From the NCBI GenBank assembly GCA_019232645.1, contig JAFANO010000323.1, positions 1-6,804 of the forward strand: a stretch of 6,804 nucleotides of DNA, read 5' to 3'. A model generated the notes under the pieces. The model searched no databases, had not been told where the DNA came from, and saw only the letters and a program-made list of their open reading frames with translations. Positions 1-6,405 of the stretch are shown here, in pieces. Every line of letters starts with the position of its first letter. Position 1 is the stretch's first letter. Source of the DNA: Planctomycetaceae bacterium. Lineage in GTDB: Bacteria > Planctomycetota > Planctomycetia > Isosphaerales > Isosphaeraceae. The translations under genes and the position numbers were made by a program.

Positions 1-198
1 GCGGCCCTGCTTGAGTTCCTCAAGCCCATCGACCTCGACGTCAACAGCGTGGACTACAGCCGCGACCTGACGACCAACCGTTCGAGGGTTGTCGTCGACG
101 TGATGCTCGCCAGCGGCGCGCTGGAGGAACCGCTGATGCGGCGGCTCGAGTCGCTGCCCGGCTTGCGTCGCGTCAAGGTTCAACGGCCCGACTCCTGA
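1..198 (+). CDS. MgtC/SapB family protein, second copy (3' end only)
   Basis: The first 66 codons of the window, ending in TGA, encode the last 65 residues of an MgtC/SapB-type protein: the soluble C-terminal domain, from AALLEF to VQRPDS. It matches residues 166-230 of the complete copy on the opposite strand except for one Val/Ile change. At DNA level there are three differences over 198 bp: one conservative and two synonymous (GTT/GTG, CAA/CAG). The gene enters from the left, so its membrane part and start are not seen. Because identity runs right up to base 1, a full-length second gene may lie outside, or only a duplicated 3' fragment. The frame is open and the changes are mild, which suits a functional or recently functional copy. 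The MgtC assignment is inherited from the complete copy. Confidence 0.8.
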   Translation, partial: AALLEFLKPIDLDVNSVDYSRDLTTNRSRVVVDVMLASGALEEPLMRRLESLPGLRRVKVQRPDS

Positions 199-199
199 C

Positions 200-214
200 C
201 GGGCCGGAGGCCCG
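200..214 (+). terminator. Hairpin directly after the left mgtC stop (possible terminator)
   Basis: CGGGCC-GGA-GGCCCG forms a perfect 6-bp GC stem with a 3-nt loop, starting one base after the TGA. No T-tract follows, so it is not a classical intrinsic terminator. It may stabilise the 3' end of the message or pause the polymerase. The same hairpin follows the other copy. Confidence 0.3.
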
Positions 215-331
215 CTCGGCGCGGCACCGATCCCCGGCGATGTCGAGGATTGGTGCGGGAGGGGATCCTCCAGGAGGCGGGCCTCATATGTATTGCAGAG
301 ATTTTGTGTACCCTGTCCTGCGCTTGAAATT

Positions 332-373
332 GAGATTGCGGATTTCAAATTCGAGATTGCGGATTTCAAATTC
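332..373 (+). repeat. 21-bp tandem repeat, two units (left array)
   Basis: Two identical head-to-tail 21-bp units (332-352, 353-373), each starting GAGATTGCGG and ending CAAATTC. They are much more AT-rich than the flanking genes. A partial third start (GAGAT) follows before the central element. The length is a multiple of three, so spurious ORFs run through the array with a seven-residue periodic peptide. I see no spacers between units, so it is not CRISPR. Confidence 0.9.
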
Positions 374-383
374 GAGATCTCGA

Positions 384-482
384 TAGGAGTTACGAAGCTG
401 GGATGCTGGGCAATCACATGAACCTAAAATCATGCGAATTTTCGGCTGAATCTTGCCCAGAATACCAACTGCGTAACTCCTA
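384..482. mobile_element. 99-bp MITE-like element at the palindrome centre
   Basis: A 99-bp segment bounded by terminal inverted repeats of about 30 bp (384-413 and 453-482). Each begins TAGGAGTTACG at the outside and ends CTGGGCAA at the inside, with about 26 of 30 positions matching, around a 39-nt non-repeated core. The direct repeat CTCGA flanks it at 379-383 and 483-487. Removing the element and one CTCGA restores an uninterrupted palindrome (ATTCGAGATCTCGAAT at its heart), as expected if it inserted there with a 5-bp target duplication. It encodes nothing, so a transposase elsewhere in the genome would have to move it. I cannot name the parent IS family. Confidence 0.6.
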
Positions 483-485
483 CTC

Positions 486-548
486 GAATTTGAAATCCGC
501 AATCTCGAATTTGAAATCCGCAATCTCGAATTTGAAATCCGCAATCTC
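486..548 (-). repeat. 21-bp tandem repeat, three units (right array)
   Basis: Three identical 21-bp units (486-506, 507-527, 528-548) that are the reverse complement of the left-array unit. The array is the mirror image of the left array but one unit longer, which suggests slippage or unequal exchange after the inverted duplication. The first two bases of the innermost unit overlap the CTCGA direct repeat beside the 99-bp element. Confidence 0.9.
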
Positions 549-879
549 AATTTCAAGCGCCGGACAGGGTACACAAAATCTCTGCAATACGTATGAGGCC
601 CGCCTCCTGGAGGATCCCCTCCCGCACCAATCCTCGACATCGCCGGGGATCGGTGCCGCGCCGAGCGGGCCTCCGGCCCGGTCAGGAGTCGGGCCGCTGC
701 ACCTTGACGCGACGCAAGCCGGGCAGCGACTCGAGCCGCCGCATCAGCGGTTCCTCCAGCGCGCCGCTGGCGAGCATCACGTCGACGATAACCCTCGAAC
801 GGTTGGTCGTCAGGTCGCGGCTGTAGTCCACGCTGTTGACGTCGAGGTCGATGGGCTTGAGGAACTCAAGCAGGGCCGC
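507..879 (-). repeat. Right arm of long inverted repeat
   Basis: This is the mirror copy of bases 1-373. It continues without a break into the complete mgtC gene, so the duplicated block included at least the final 198 bp of that gene and its downstream region. Together with the inner repeats and the central 99-bp element, the two arms could fold into a single very long hairpin. Confidence 0.95.
666..680 (-). terminator. Hairpin directly after the right mgtC stop (possible terminator)
   Basis: Mirror copy of the 6-bp GC hairpin at 200-214, one base beyond the stop codon of the minus-strand mgtC gene and again without a T-tract. Its position suits a 3'-end structure; its role as a terminator is inference. 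Confidence 0.3.
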
Positions 880-1374
880 CCGACTCAGGAAGTCCCCCTG
901 CAGGTCCATGCGGACGCGGATCTGGACGCGCCGCTGCCGCGGGCCTTCGATCAACTGACGGAGCACCTCCAGCGCGAAGAGCGCGACCAGAGTGACCATC
1001 CCCGCCAGGATGAACAGCCCACCCCCCGCCGCCAGGCCGATGGCGGCCACCAGCCAGAGGCTCGCCGCGGTGGTCAGCCCCTGGACCTTCATGCCTGAGT
1101 GCAGGATCACCCCGCCGCCCAGGAACCCGATGCCCACGACGACGTTCGAAGCGATCCGGCTCACGTCGGCGCGCAGGATCGCGTGATTCGGGTAATGCTG
1201 AAAGAAGACGAACTGCGTCGAGACCAGCATGAACGTCGCCGAGGCCAGCGCCACGAGCAGGTGGGTCCGGAGCCCGGCGGAGTGGTCGCGAAGCAACCGC
1301 TCGAAGCCGATGGCGGAGCCCAGGACGACCGCCACGCCCAGCCTCAGCAACAGTTGGGTTTCGCTGATCCCCAT
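682..1374 (-). CDS. MgtC/SapB family membrane protein (complete copy)
   Basis: A 230-residue inner-membrane protein of the MgtC/SapB family. The family includes Salmonella MgtC, which is needed for growth at low magnesium and in macrophages and acts on ATP synthase; most environmental members have no assigned role. Family signatures are clear: GSAIGFERLLRDHSAGLRTH (19-38), GIGFLGGGVI (81-90) and GLTTAASLWLVAAIGLAAGG (99-118). Hydrophobic stretches near 7-25, 38-58, 75-93 and 100-139 give four or five membrane segments. Residues about 145-230 form the soluble C-terminal domain. The ATG at 1374 gives the usual family length; a longer GTG-initiated frame to 1467 adds an atypical 31-residue tail. 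No strong Shine-Dalgarno precedes either start. The last 65 codons are duplicated in inverted orientation at 1-198. The gene lies 116 bp downstream of the aldehyde dehydrogenase on the same strand; a functional link is not evident. Confidence 0.88.
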   Translation of the reverse strand: MGISETQLLLRLGVAVVLGSAIGFERLLRDHSAGLRTHLLVALASATFMLVSTQFVFFQHYPNHAILRADVSRIASNVVVGIGFLGGGVILHSGMKVQGLTTAASLWLVAAIGLAAGGGLFILAGMVTLVALFALEVLRQLIEGPRQRRVQIRVRMDLQGDFLSRAALLEFLKPIDLDVNSVDYSRDLTTNRSRVIVDVMLASGALEEPLMRRLESLPGLRRVKVQRPDS

Positions 1375-1417
1375 CGTCGTGTTGGGAAAGCCGGTCTCCC
1401 TGAAGGGAAGAAACGAC

Positions 1418-1432
1418 GTCCGCGCGGCGGAC
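1418..1432 (-). terminator. GC hairpin between the aldehyde dehydrogenase and mgtC
   Basis: On the minus strand GTCCGC-CGC-GCGGAC forms a perfect 6-bp stem about 58 bp beyond the aldehyde dehydrogenase stop. It is followed after a few bases by a weak T-rich stretch (GTTTCTT). It could end the upstream transcript or lie in the mgtC leader. The T-tract is poor, so this is a weak call. Confidence 0.25.
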
Positions 1433-1490
1433 CACCCCAGGCGGGGGCATGATCCGTCGCGCGGCACTCATGTCGTGCGATCCGGGGCGA

Positions 1491-2972
1491 TCAATCGAGC
1501 GAGACCGTCACCGTCTTGACCTCGGTGTAGGCATCGAGCCCCCGTTCCCCGAGCTCCCGGCCGATGCCGCTCCGCTTGTACCCGCCGAAGGGGGCGCCGG
1601 CGTCGAAGACGTCGTAGCAGTTGACCCAGACGGTCCCGGCGTGGAGGCGCCTGGCGATCGCGTGCGCCTTGGCGATGTCGCGGGTCCAGACGGCGGCCGC
1701 CAGGCCGTATTCGGTCATGTGCCCCCGCTCGACCACCTCGTCGATATCGCTGAACCTCAGGACCGACAGGACCGGCCCGAAGATCTCCTCGCGGGCGATC
1801 GCCATCTCGTCCTTGACGTTGTCGAAGATCGTCGGCTTGATGAAGTAGCCCTTGTCGCCATGCCGCTCGCCGCCGGCGACGAGCCGGGCCCCCTCCGACT
1901 TGCCCTTCTCGATGTACGACATGATCCTGTCGAACTGGGTCTTGTCGACCTGCGGTCCCTGCTCGGTCGCCGGGTCGAACGGATTGCCCAGCTTGCGGGC
2001 CTTGACAATCGCGGCCAGCTTCTCGACGACCTCGTCGTGGGCCTTGTCCTGCACGAACAGCCGGCTCCCGGCGCAGCAGCATTGCCCCTGGTTGAAGTAG
2101 AGCCCGAACAGGGACCCGTGCACGGCGGCCTCCATGTCGGCATCGGCGAAGACGATATTCGGGCTCTTGCCGCCGAGCTCGAAGGTGATCCGCTTGAGCG
2201 TGGCCGCGGCATCCTTCATGATGACATGCCCGACCTCGGTCGAGCCGGTGAACGCGATCTTTTCGACCTCCGGATGCGCCACCAGGGCCGCGCCGGCGGT
2301 CGGGCCGAAGCCGGGGACGATATTGATCACGCCGGGCGGATAGCCCGCCTCGAGCGCCAGCTCGCCCATCCGGAGCGCCGTCAGGGGGGTCTGCTCGGCC
2401 GGCTTGAGGACGACGGTGCAGCCCATGGCCAGCGCCGGCCCCCACTTCCAGGCGACCATCAGCATCGGGAAGTTCCAGGGGATGATCTGCCCGGCGACGC
2501 CGACCGGCTCGCGCCAGGTGTAGCAGAAGTAGTTACCCCGGATCGGGATGGTCTGGCCGTGGATCTTGTCGGCCCAGCCGGCGTAGTAGCGGAAGCAGTC
2601 GATCACCAGCGGGAGGTCGGCGGTGCGGCTCTCGTTGATCGGCTTGCCGTTGTCGAGGCTCTCGAGCTCGGCCAGCTCGTCCTTATTCTCTTCGATCAGG
2701 TCGGCGAGCCGAGACATCAGGTGGCCGCGATCGCGGGCGTCCATCTTGCGCCAGGCGCCCCGTTGGTCGTCGAATGCCCTGCGCGCGGCCTTGACCGCCA
2801 GGTCAATGTCCGCGGCATCCCCCTCGGCCACCTCGGCGATGACCTCCTCGGTCGCCGGGTTGACCGTCGCGAAGGTCTTGCCGCTGACGCTGTCGCGCCA
2901 CTGGCCGTCGATCAGCAGCTTGGTCTGCAACGCGCGGCGCGTCTTGAGGCGAGGCTCAGTGACTGTCGCCAT
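1491..2972 (-). CDS. NAD-dependent aldehyde dehydrogenase, ALDH1/2 type
   Basis: A 493-residue cytosolic enzyme that oxidises aldehydes to carboxylic acids with NAD(P)+; the natural substrate cannot be told from sequence. All core elements of the superfamily are present: IPWNFP (164-169), the cofactor lysine K190 in VLKPAEQT, the Rossmann motif FTGSTEVG (241-248), the general base E265 in FELGGKSP, the catalytic cysteine C299 in [12 protein letters not shown], and E396 in EEIFGPV. The CCC context and the constant three-residue offset from human ALDH2 numbering place it close to the ALDH1/ALDH2 (and betaine-aldehyde-like) branch, with full family length. The ATG at 2972 is chosen because GGAGGGA lies 8 nt upstream; an in-frame upstream ATG at 3044 would add 24 non-homologous-looking residues. 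It follows the AAA+ gene by 212 bp and probably has its own promoter. There are no disrupted motifs. Confidence 0.95.
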   Translation of the reverse strand: MATVTEPRLKTRRALQTKLLIDGQWRDSVSGKTFATVNPATEEVIAEVAEGDAADIDLAVKAARRAFDDQRGAWRKMDARDRGHLMSRLADLIEENKDELAELESLDNGKPINESRTADLPLVIDCFRYYAGWADKIHGQTIPIRGNYFCYTWREPVGVAGQIIPWNFPMLMVAWKWGPALAMGCTVVLKPAEQTPLTALRMGELALEAGYPPGVINIVPGFGPTAGAALVAHPEVEKIAFTGSTEVGHVIMKDAAATLKRITFELGGKSPNIVFADADMEAAVHGSLFGLYFNQGQCCCAGSRLFVQDKAHDEVVEKLAAIVKARKLGNPFDPATEQGPQVDKTQFDRIMSYIEKGKSEGARLVAGGERHGDKGYFIKPTIFDNVKDEMAIAREEIFGPVLSVLRFSDIDEVVERGHMTEYGLAAAVWTRDIAKAHAIARRLHAGTVWVNCYDVFDAGAPFGGYKRSGIGRELGERGLDAYTEVKTVTVSLD

Positions 2973-2980
2973 GGTCGCAC

Positions 2981-2987
2981 TCCCTCC
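2981..2987 (-). promoter_or_regulatory. Ribosome binding site of the aldehyde dehydrogenase gene
   Basis: GGAGGGA on the minus strand, 8 nt from the ATG at 2972. It decides between this start and the in-frame ATG 72 bp further upstream, for which I see no comparable site. Confidence 0.75.
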
Positions 2988-3064
2988 AATTGCACGGAGA
3001 AACGGCAGATTTGCCCTTGAAGGCAGAGAGTGGAGGGTCTCCATTCATCTTACCTTCAACCTTC

Positions 3065-3094
3065 ATCCTAACGAACGACACTCTCAGATCACAA
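3065..3094 (-). promoter_or_regulatory. Candidate promoter for the aldehyde dehydrogenase gene
   Basis: On the minus strand TTGTGA (3089-3094) and TAGGAT (3065-3070) are separated by 18 nt. Each matches four of six sigma-70 consensus bases, about 93 nt before the start codon. It is the best pair noticed in the 212-bp gap, but planctomycete promoters are poorly defined and chance matches are common. Confidence 0.25.
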
Positions 3095-3184
3095 GGGATG
3101 CGCCGGCGCTCATTCGTCGGACGGTTCCTGCGAAGGGGCAGGGCGGGCGGAGGTTCGCGGCGATGTCCGGTGAACGGCTACCGG

Positions 3185-4528
3185 TCACGGGGGGCCAGGC
3201 AGTTCACTCGCCGGGGTTGGGTTCTCCCCGAAGTATCCGGTCCAGGCCAGGTCGAGTGTTTCTTCGTTCAGTTGCAGGGGGAGCTCCCGGTACCGGCAGA
3301 TGTCGCGGACGCGGTCGATCAGGTCGCGCGGCTCGCAACTGCGCAACTCGCGCCGATCACGATGGTAGAGGGCGAGCAGCCGATCCAAGAGGCCGGGCGG
3401 GACCTCGGCGCCGAGGCGACCCGCGTGGCGCCGGAAGATCTCGGCGTAACGTTCGGGCGAGGGGGGACCGAGTCTGAGCCGGTAGCCCATCCGGCGCAGG
3501 AAGGCCGCGTCGGTCACGTCCGCCGGATCGAGATTGGTGGCGATGATCAGGGAGAGAAGGAAGGGTACCTGGATTTTCTGGCCGGTGTGTAAGGTGAGAT
3601 AGTCAAACTGGTGCTCCATCGGGATGATCCATCGATTCAGGAGCAGATGGGGCTCAATCCGCTGTCGGCCGAAGTCGTCGATCAGGAACGTGCCACCGTT
3701 GGCCTTCACGTGGAGCGGCGCCTCGTAATAGCGCAGGGAAGGGCTGTAGGCCAGATCGAAGGACTCGAGCGTCAGCTCGCCACCAGCGACGATCAAGGGC
3801 CGACGAACCCGCACCCAGCGCTGGTCGATCGCCCGGGACTGGTCGGGGGATACGTCGACGGCGTGGTGGACCTGGGCGTCGAAGATGCGGATGATGGTGC
3901 TCTCGATCCCGATACAATGTGGGATCCAGAGATGAGCCTGGAGCGCGTTATGGAGGGCGCGGCCGAGACTGGTCTTGCCGTTCCCGGGGGGACCGTGGAG
4001 GAAGAGACTACGCCCCGAGGAAATCGCCAGGCCGGCGCGCAGCCGGGACTCTTCCGGGAGCACGAGATCCGCGAGGGCATCCGCCACGTGCCGCGGGCCG
4101 ACCGCCGGTGCTCGGGCGACCTGCCACTCGATCATCGCCGTGTAGGACTCGAGCGACACCGGTGCGGGGCCGACGTAGCCGGAGACCTCGAGCAGTCGTC
4201 CCGCCCGTTCCCGGCCGCGCGCCAAGATCGCATATCGGTAGCCGAACGGCCCCGAGGTGCCGATGACCTCCAGCAGGTGATCCGCCCTCTGCTGCTCCAG
4301 CAGCTCGCTGACCAGCGCCAGGGGCAGGCAGAGCCGGCGCGCGGCCCACTCCGTGGTGAACTGAGGGACGGTATACGCCGCCTTGAGTGCCAGGTCGCTC
4401 AGGACCGAGGGGGACACACCGGCGTCGTGCATGTCCGCCAGCACCTTCGGCGCGAACGCATCGCCGAGTGGGATCATCCTGGGCAAGTGGGGCATGTCGG
4501 AAGGATTCGTCTCAGCGTCAACACTCAT
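3185..4528 (-). CDS. Winged-helix/AAA+ ATPase of an uncharacterised family
   Basis: A 447-residue soluble P-loop ATPase. An N-terminal region (about 40-120) resembles a winged helix: VLSDLALKAAY, a helical segment, then a basic strand-turn before SGYVGPAPVSLESY. The AAA+ core follows, with Walker A GPPGNGKT (179-186), an RRPLIVAGGELTL stretch (242-254), Walker B FLIDDFGR (281-288, with DD rather than the usual DE), sensor-1-like ATNL (330-333) and an arginine pair in FLRRMGYRL (343-351). A C-terminal helical lid ends in a CEPRDLIDRVRDICRY segment. I recognise the architecture from 'AAA family ATPase' proteins in many proteobacteria, acidobacteria and planctomycetes, but know of no established function. 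The ATG at 4528 is preferred over an upstream in-frame start at 4579 because AGAGGGGGG precedes it. An IS lies 124 bp upstream, so its original promoter region has been altered or shortened. Confidence 0.85.
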   Translation of the reverse strand: MSVDAETNPSDMPHLPRMIPLGDAFAPKVLADMHDAGVSPSVLSDLALKAAYTVPQFTTEWAARRLCLPLALVSELLEQQRADHLLEVIGTSGPFGYRYAILARGRERAGRLLEVSGYVGPAPVSLESYTAMIEWQVARAPAVGPRHVADALADLVLPEESRLRAGLAISSGRSLFLHGPPGNGKTSLGRALHNALQAHLWIPHCIGIESTIIRIFDAQVHHAVDVSPDQSRAIDQRWVRVRRPLIVAGGELTLESFDLAYSPSLRYYEAPLHVKANGGTFLIDDFGRQRIEPHLLLNRWIIPMEHQFDYLTLHTGQKIQVPFLLSLIIATNLDPADVTDAAFLRRMGYRLRLGPPSPERYAEIFRRHAGRLGAEVPPGLLDRLLALYHRDRRELRSCEPRDLIDRVRDICRYRELPLQLNEETLDLAWTGYFGENPTPASELPGPP

Positions 4529-4539
4529 CGATCTGCATG

Positions 4540-4548
4540 CCCCCCTCT
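4540..4548 (-). promoter_or_regulatory. Ribosome binding site of the AAA+ ATPase gene
   Basis: AGAGGGGGG on the minus strand, 11 nt before the ATG at 4528. The spacing is slightly long, but it favours this start over the in-frame start 51 bp upstream, which would place the purine run inside the coding sequence. Confidence 0.5.
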
Positions 4549-4621
4549 GATTGGTCCTTCGCATCGAAGCGAGACTCAAGCCAAGAGGTCCTCACGACCC
4601 CGGCCTCAGCCGATTACGGCC

Positions 4622-4650
4622 TTGGATCCTGGTTGAGGAACTTAAATAAT
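4622..4650 (+). promoter_or_regulatory. Candidate original promoter of the 6406 gene, now cut off by the IS
   Basis: TTGGAT (4622-4627) and AATAAT (4645-4650, five of six bases of the -10 consensus) are separated by 17 nt on the plus strand. They end 2 bp before the left end of the insertion sequence. Without the IS this site would sit about 22 bp from the start codon now at 6406. The -35 match is poor, so this is tentative. Confidence 0.2.
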
Positions 4651-4740
4651 TCGGGCGTAACTCCAGCCTTCCACCTTCCCTCTGAGGGCGCAGGTAGCTG
4701 TTTTTCAATGCTTTAGGATTTCGACCTTGGTCGACGGGGC

Positions 4741-4770
4741 TTCAAAACGGCCCTCTTCCTGCGGTATGTT
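4741..4770 (+). promoter_or_regulatory. Candidate promoter of the transposase gene
   Basis: TTCAAA (4741-4746) and TATGTT (4765-4770) are 18 nt apart, each with four of six consensus bases, about 50 nt before the transposase start. It is the only reasonable pair noticed in the IS leader; low certainty. Confidence 0.2.
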
Positions 4771-4807
4771 CCAGGATGTCTTGGGTCCCGGCACACACCA
4801 CAGGGAA

Positions 4808-4813
4808 GAGGAG
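4808..4813 (+). promoter_or_regulatory. Ribosome binding site of the transposase gene
   Basis: GAGGAG, 8 nt before the ATG at 4822, fixes the transposase start. Confidence 0.65.
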
Positions 4814-4821
4814 CCAGAATC

Positions 4822-6363
4822 ATGCTTACGCCCACCGTTGCCGCCGTCAAGTTCGATCTCCCGTTGACCCCCGAGCAACAGGCTTGCTCGACGAAGATCG
4901 ACCAAGGGCTCAAGACATTCTGGAACGTGGTCGAACGCATGCAACACGCCGCCGACCAGCATCAACCGATTCACCAGGTCGAGGAGATCATCTTTCGGGA
5001 TCTCTTGGTGATCGGCCGCTGGTTGCTCCAGGCATTTCTCGACATGGCCGGTACCGGGGACGTGGGTCCGACCCTCACCGTGGCCGGTGATTGCCCCTCG
5101 GACCCGGACCAGGAACTGCCCCGGCTGGATCGACCCCGCAAGCGTCCCTATCTGTCGATCTTCGACGAGATCGCCATCGAGCGGACTTGCTACGGCCACG
5201 ACCGAGTCGAAGCCGCCCCCTTGGACGCCCAACTCCACCTGCCGCAGCGCCAGTATTCGTACTTGCTCCAGCAGTGGCTGGGGGCGTTCGTGGTCGACGA
5301 TGCTCACGCCGAGGCGATCCGGAAACTGGGGACGATCCTCGGCCTGGAGATCACGGTCAAAGCGTCGGAGGATCTCAACCGGGAGCAGGCCAGCGATGTC
5401 GAAGTGTTTCAAGACCGCCTTCCCGTTCCGGACGCCGCCGCGGAAGGACCGCTCTTGGTGGTGACGGCCGATTGCAAGGGGGTGCCCCTGGTGCGCAAGG
5501 CGCTACCAGGGCCGGACGAGGCGACCGACACCCCACTCCCAGCCCTGGCGAACCAGCGTCGTGGCAAGGGCGAGAAGGCGAACCAGAAGAAGATGGCGGC
5601 GGTGGGTGCGGTTTATACGATCGAGCCGTTCGTGCGCAAGGCCGACGATGTGATCGAGGAAGTGATGCGGAAGAAGGCCCGTGAGCGTCGCCCCCGTCCG
5701 CAGAACAAACGGGTGCGTGCGGAATTGCTGGTGGGCAAGGTGGCGTTGTTCCTCTGGTTGGCGGATGAGGTGATCCGCCGCAATCCTCAAGGGAGCAAGC
5801 CCGTGATCTTCCTCTCGGATGGGGAGCGGGCGCTGCATGACCGGCAGGGCGAGTATCTCCCGAAGAACACGGTCTGTATCTTGGATCTGTTTCATGTCAT
5901 GGAACGGTTGTGGAAGGTGGCCTGGTGTTTCTTTGAGGAGAAGACCCAGAAGCGCGAGGCGCATCAGTGGGTGGAAGAACGTCTCAAGCGGTTGCTGGAG
6001 GGGAAAGTGGACTCGGTGATCCGTGGGATACGCTACCAGGCCACCCAGCGTGGTTTGAAGGGACAGAAGCGGAAACCCGTGCAGGATGCGGCGGAGTATT
6101 TCGAGGGGAATCGGGATCGGATGAAGTACGACGAATACTTGGCGTCGGGTTATCCGATCGGCAGTGGAGTGGTCGAGGGAGCGTGTCGGCATCTGGTCAA
6201 GGATCGCATGGAGCGGACGGGGATGCGCTGGCTGCCGTCCGGCGCCCAGGCGATGCTGGACCTACGAGCCACCTACCTCAACGGCGAGTGGGACGCCTTC
6301 TGGAACTTCCATGTGTTACAGGAAGATCAACGGCTCTATGGCAAAATACGGGAAGCTGGGTGA
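4822..6363 (+). CDS. ISKra4-family DDE transposase
   Basis: A 513-residue transposase that cuts and joins the ends of its own IS. Likely catalytic residues of the DDE triad are D217 in VVTADCKGVPL, D333 in VIFLSDGERALHD and E452 in YPIGSGVVEGACRHL. Between the second and third lies ILDLFHVMERLWKVAWCFF, typical of this family. The N-terminal half has helical segments and the block RTCYGHDR followed by LPQRQYSYLLQQWLGAFVVDDAHAEA, which resembles the family's DNA-binding region. A basic patch KKARERRPRPQNKR follows near 285-298. The start is supported by GAGGAG 8 nt upstream. The reading frame is uninterrupted, with no frameshift signal, and all three acidic residues are present, so the enzyme may be active. 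The family name is recognised from characteristic motifs rather than a search. Confidence 0.88.
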   Translation: MLTPTVAAVKFDLPLTPEQQACSTKIDQGLKTFWNVVERMQHAADQHQPIHQVEEIIFRDLLVIGRWLLQAFLDMAGTGDVGPTLTVAGDCPSDPDQELPRLDRPRKRPYLSIFDEIAIERTCYGHDRVEAAPLDAQLHLPQRQYSYLLQQWLGAFVVDDAHAEAIRKLGTILGLEITVKASEDLNREQASDVEVFQDRLPVPDAAAEGPLLVVTADCKGVPLVRKALPGPDEATDTPLPALANQRRGKGEKANQKKMAAVGAVYTIEPFVRKADDVIEEVMRKKARERRPRPQNKRVRAELLVGKVALFLWLADEVIRRNPQGSKPVIFLSDGERALHDRQGEYLPKNTVCILDLFHVMERLWKVAWCFFEEKTQKREAHQWVEERLKRLLEGKVDSVIRGIRYQATQRGLKGQKRKPVQDAAEYFEGNRDRMKYDEYLASGYPIGSGVVEGACRHLVKDRMERTGMRWLPSGAQAMLDLRATYLNGEWDAFWNFHVLQEDQRLYGKIREAG

Positions 6364-6394
6364 GCTCAATCCAGTAGTTACACCCAATCCAATT

Positions 6395-6399
6395 GAGGA
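6395..6399 (+). promoter_or_regulatory. Ribosome binding site of the 6406 gene
   Basis: GAGGA, 6 nt before the ATG at 6406. It lies within the 20 bp of host DNA between the proposed IS end and the gene, so the insertion left the translation signal intact. Confidence 0.5.
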
Positions 6400-6405
6400 C
6401 CTCGA

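Larger units (their letters stand above)
1..373 (+). repeat. Left arm of long inverted repeat
   Basis: Bases 1-373 are the reverse complement of 507-879 (paired positions sum to 880) with only five mismatches, at 91, 180, 183, 289 and 319, which is about 98.7% identity. The arm holds the 3' end of an mgtC copy, about 130 bp of GC-rich downstream sequence, and two AT-rich 21-bp units. The match reaches base 1, so the true outer end lies outside the window. The structure is an inverted duplication, not an IS pair: no transposase and no terminal motif marks the arms. Confidence 0.95.
4653..6385 (+). mobile_element. ISKra4-family insertion sequence, apparently complete
   Basis: A 1733-bp element containing one full-length transposase gene. 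The proposed ends are short inverted repeats: GGGCGTAACT at 4653-4662 and its near-complement AGTTACACCC at 6376-6385 (9 of 10 positions). The right end lies 22 bp after the transposase stop, a normal tight layout. The left end leaves about 160 bp of non-coding DNA before the gene, including the small palindrome TCGACCTTGGTCGA (4721-4734). I see no exact target-site duplication; the flanks AATTC and AATCC are only similar. The exact borders are inferred and could shift by several bases. The element separates two divergently transcribed host genes. Confidence 0.7.

Noticed and set aside
332..548. CRISPR-like array of short AT-rich repeats
   Set aside because: The 21-bp units are directly adjacent with no spacers, and no cas genes are present.
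284..1098. Open frames running through the palindrome on both strands, with periodic seven-residue peptides
   Set aside because: The periodicity comes from the 21-bp DNA repeats being a multiple of three. The rest of these frames overlaps mgtC in antisense, with no ribosome binding site or domain support.
1375..1490. Possible magnesium-responsive leader upstream of mgtC
   Set aside because: Salmonella mgtC has a regulatory leader, but here only short GC hairpins and no recognisable riboswitch architecture are visible in 116 bp.
1449..3020. Long plus-strand open frame of 523 codons opposite the aldehyde dehydrogenase
   Set aside because: It is the complement of a gene with every aldehyde dehydrogenase motif intact. 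The antisense product is Asp/Gly/Leu/Val-rich with no domain, as expected for a shadow frame in GC-rich DNA.
471..4664. Shared 10-mer GCGTAACTCC at 471-480 and at the left end of the IS (4655-4664), suggesting the 99-bp element is a MITE of this IS
   Set aside because: The match lies in opposite orientation relative to the element ends (outward in one, inward in the other) and does not extend, so it is probably coincidence.
4705..5412. Minus-strand open frame of 235 codons opposite the transposase
   Set aside because: It lies antisense to a transposase with an intact DDE triad and good ribosome binding site; no domain is recognisable.
4633..6403. Possible target duplication of the IS: TTGAGGAACT on the left and TTGAGGACCT on the right
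   Set aside because: The matches are inexact and lie 10 bp (left) and 7 bp (right) away from the inferred IS ends rather than next to them, so they do not form a proper duplication. AATTC/AATCC at the borders is also inexact.
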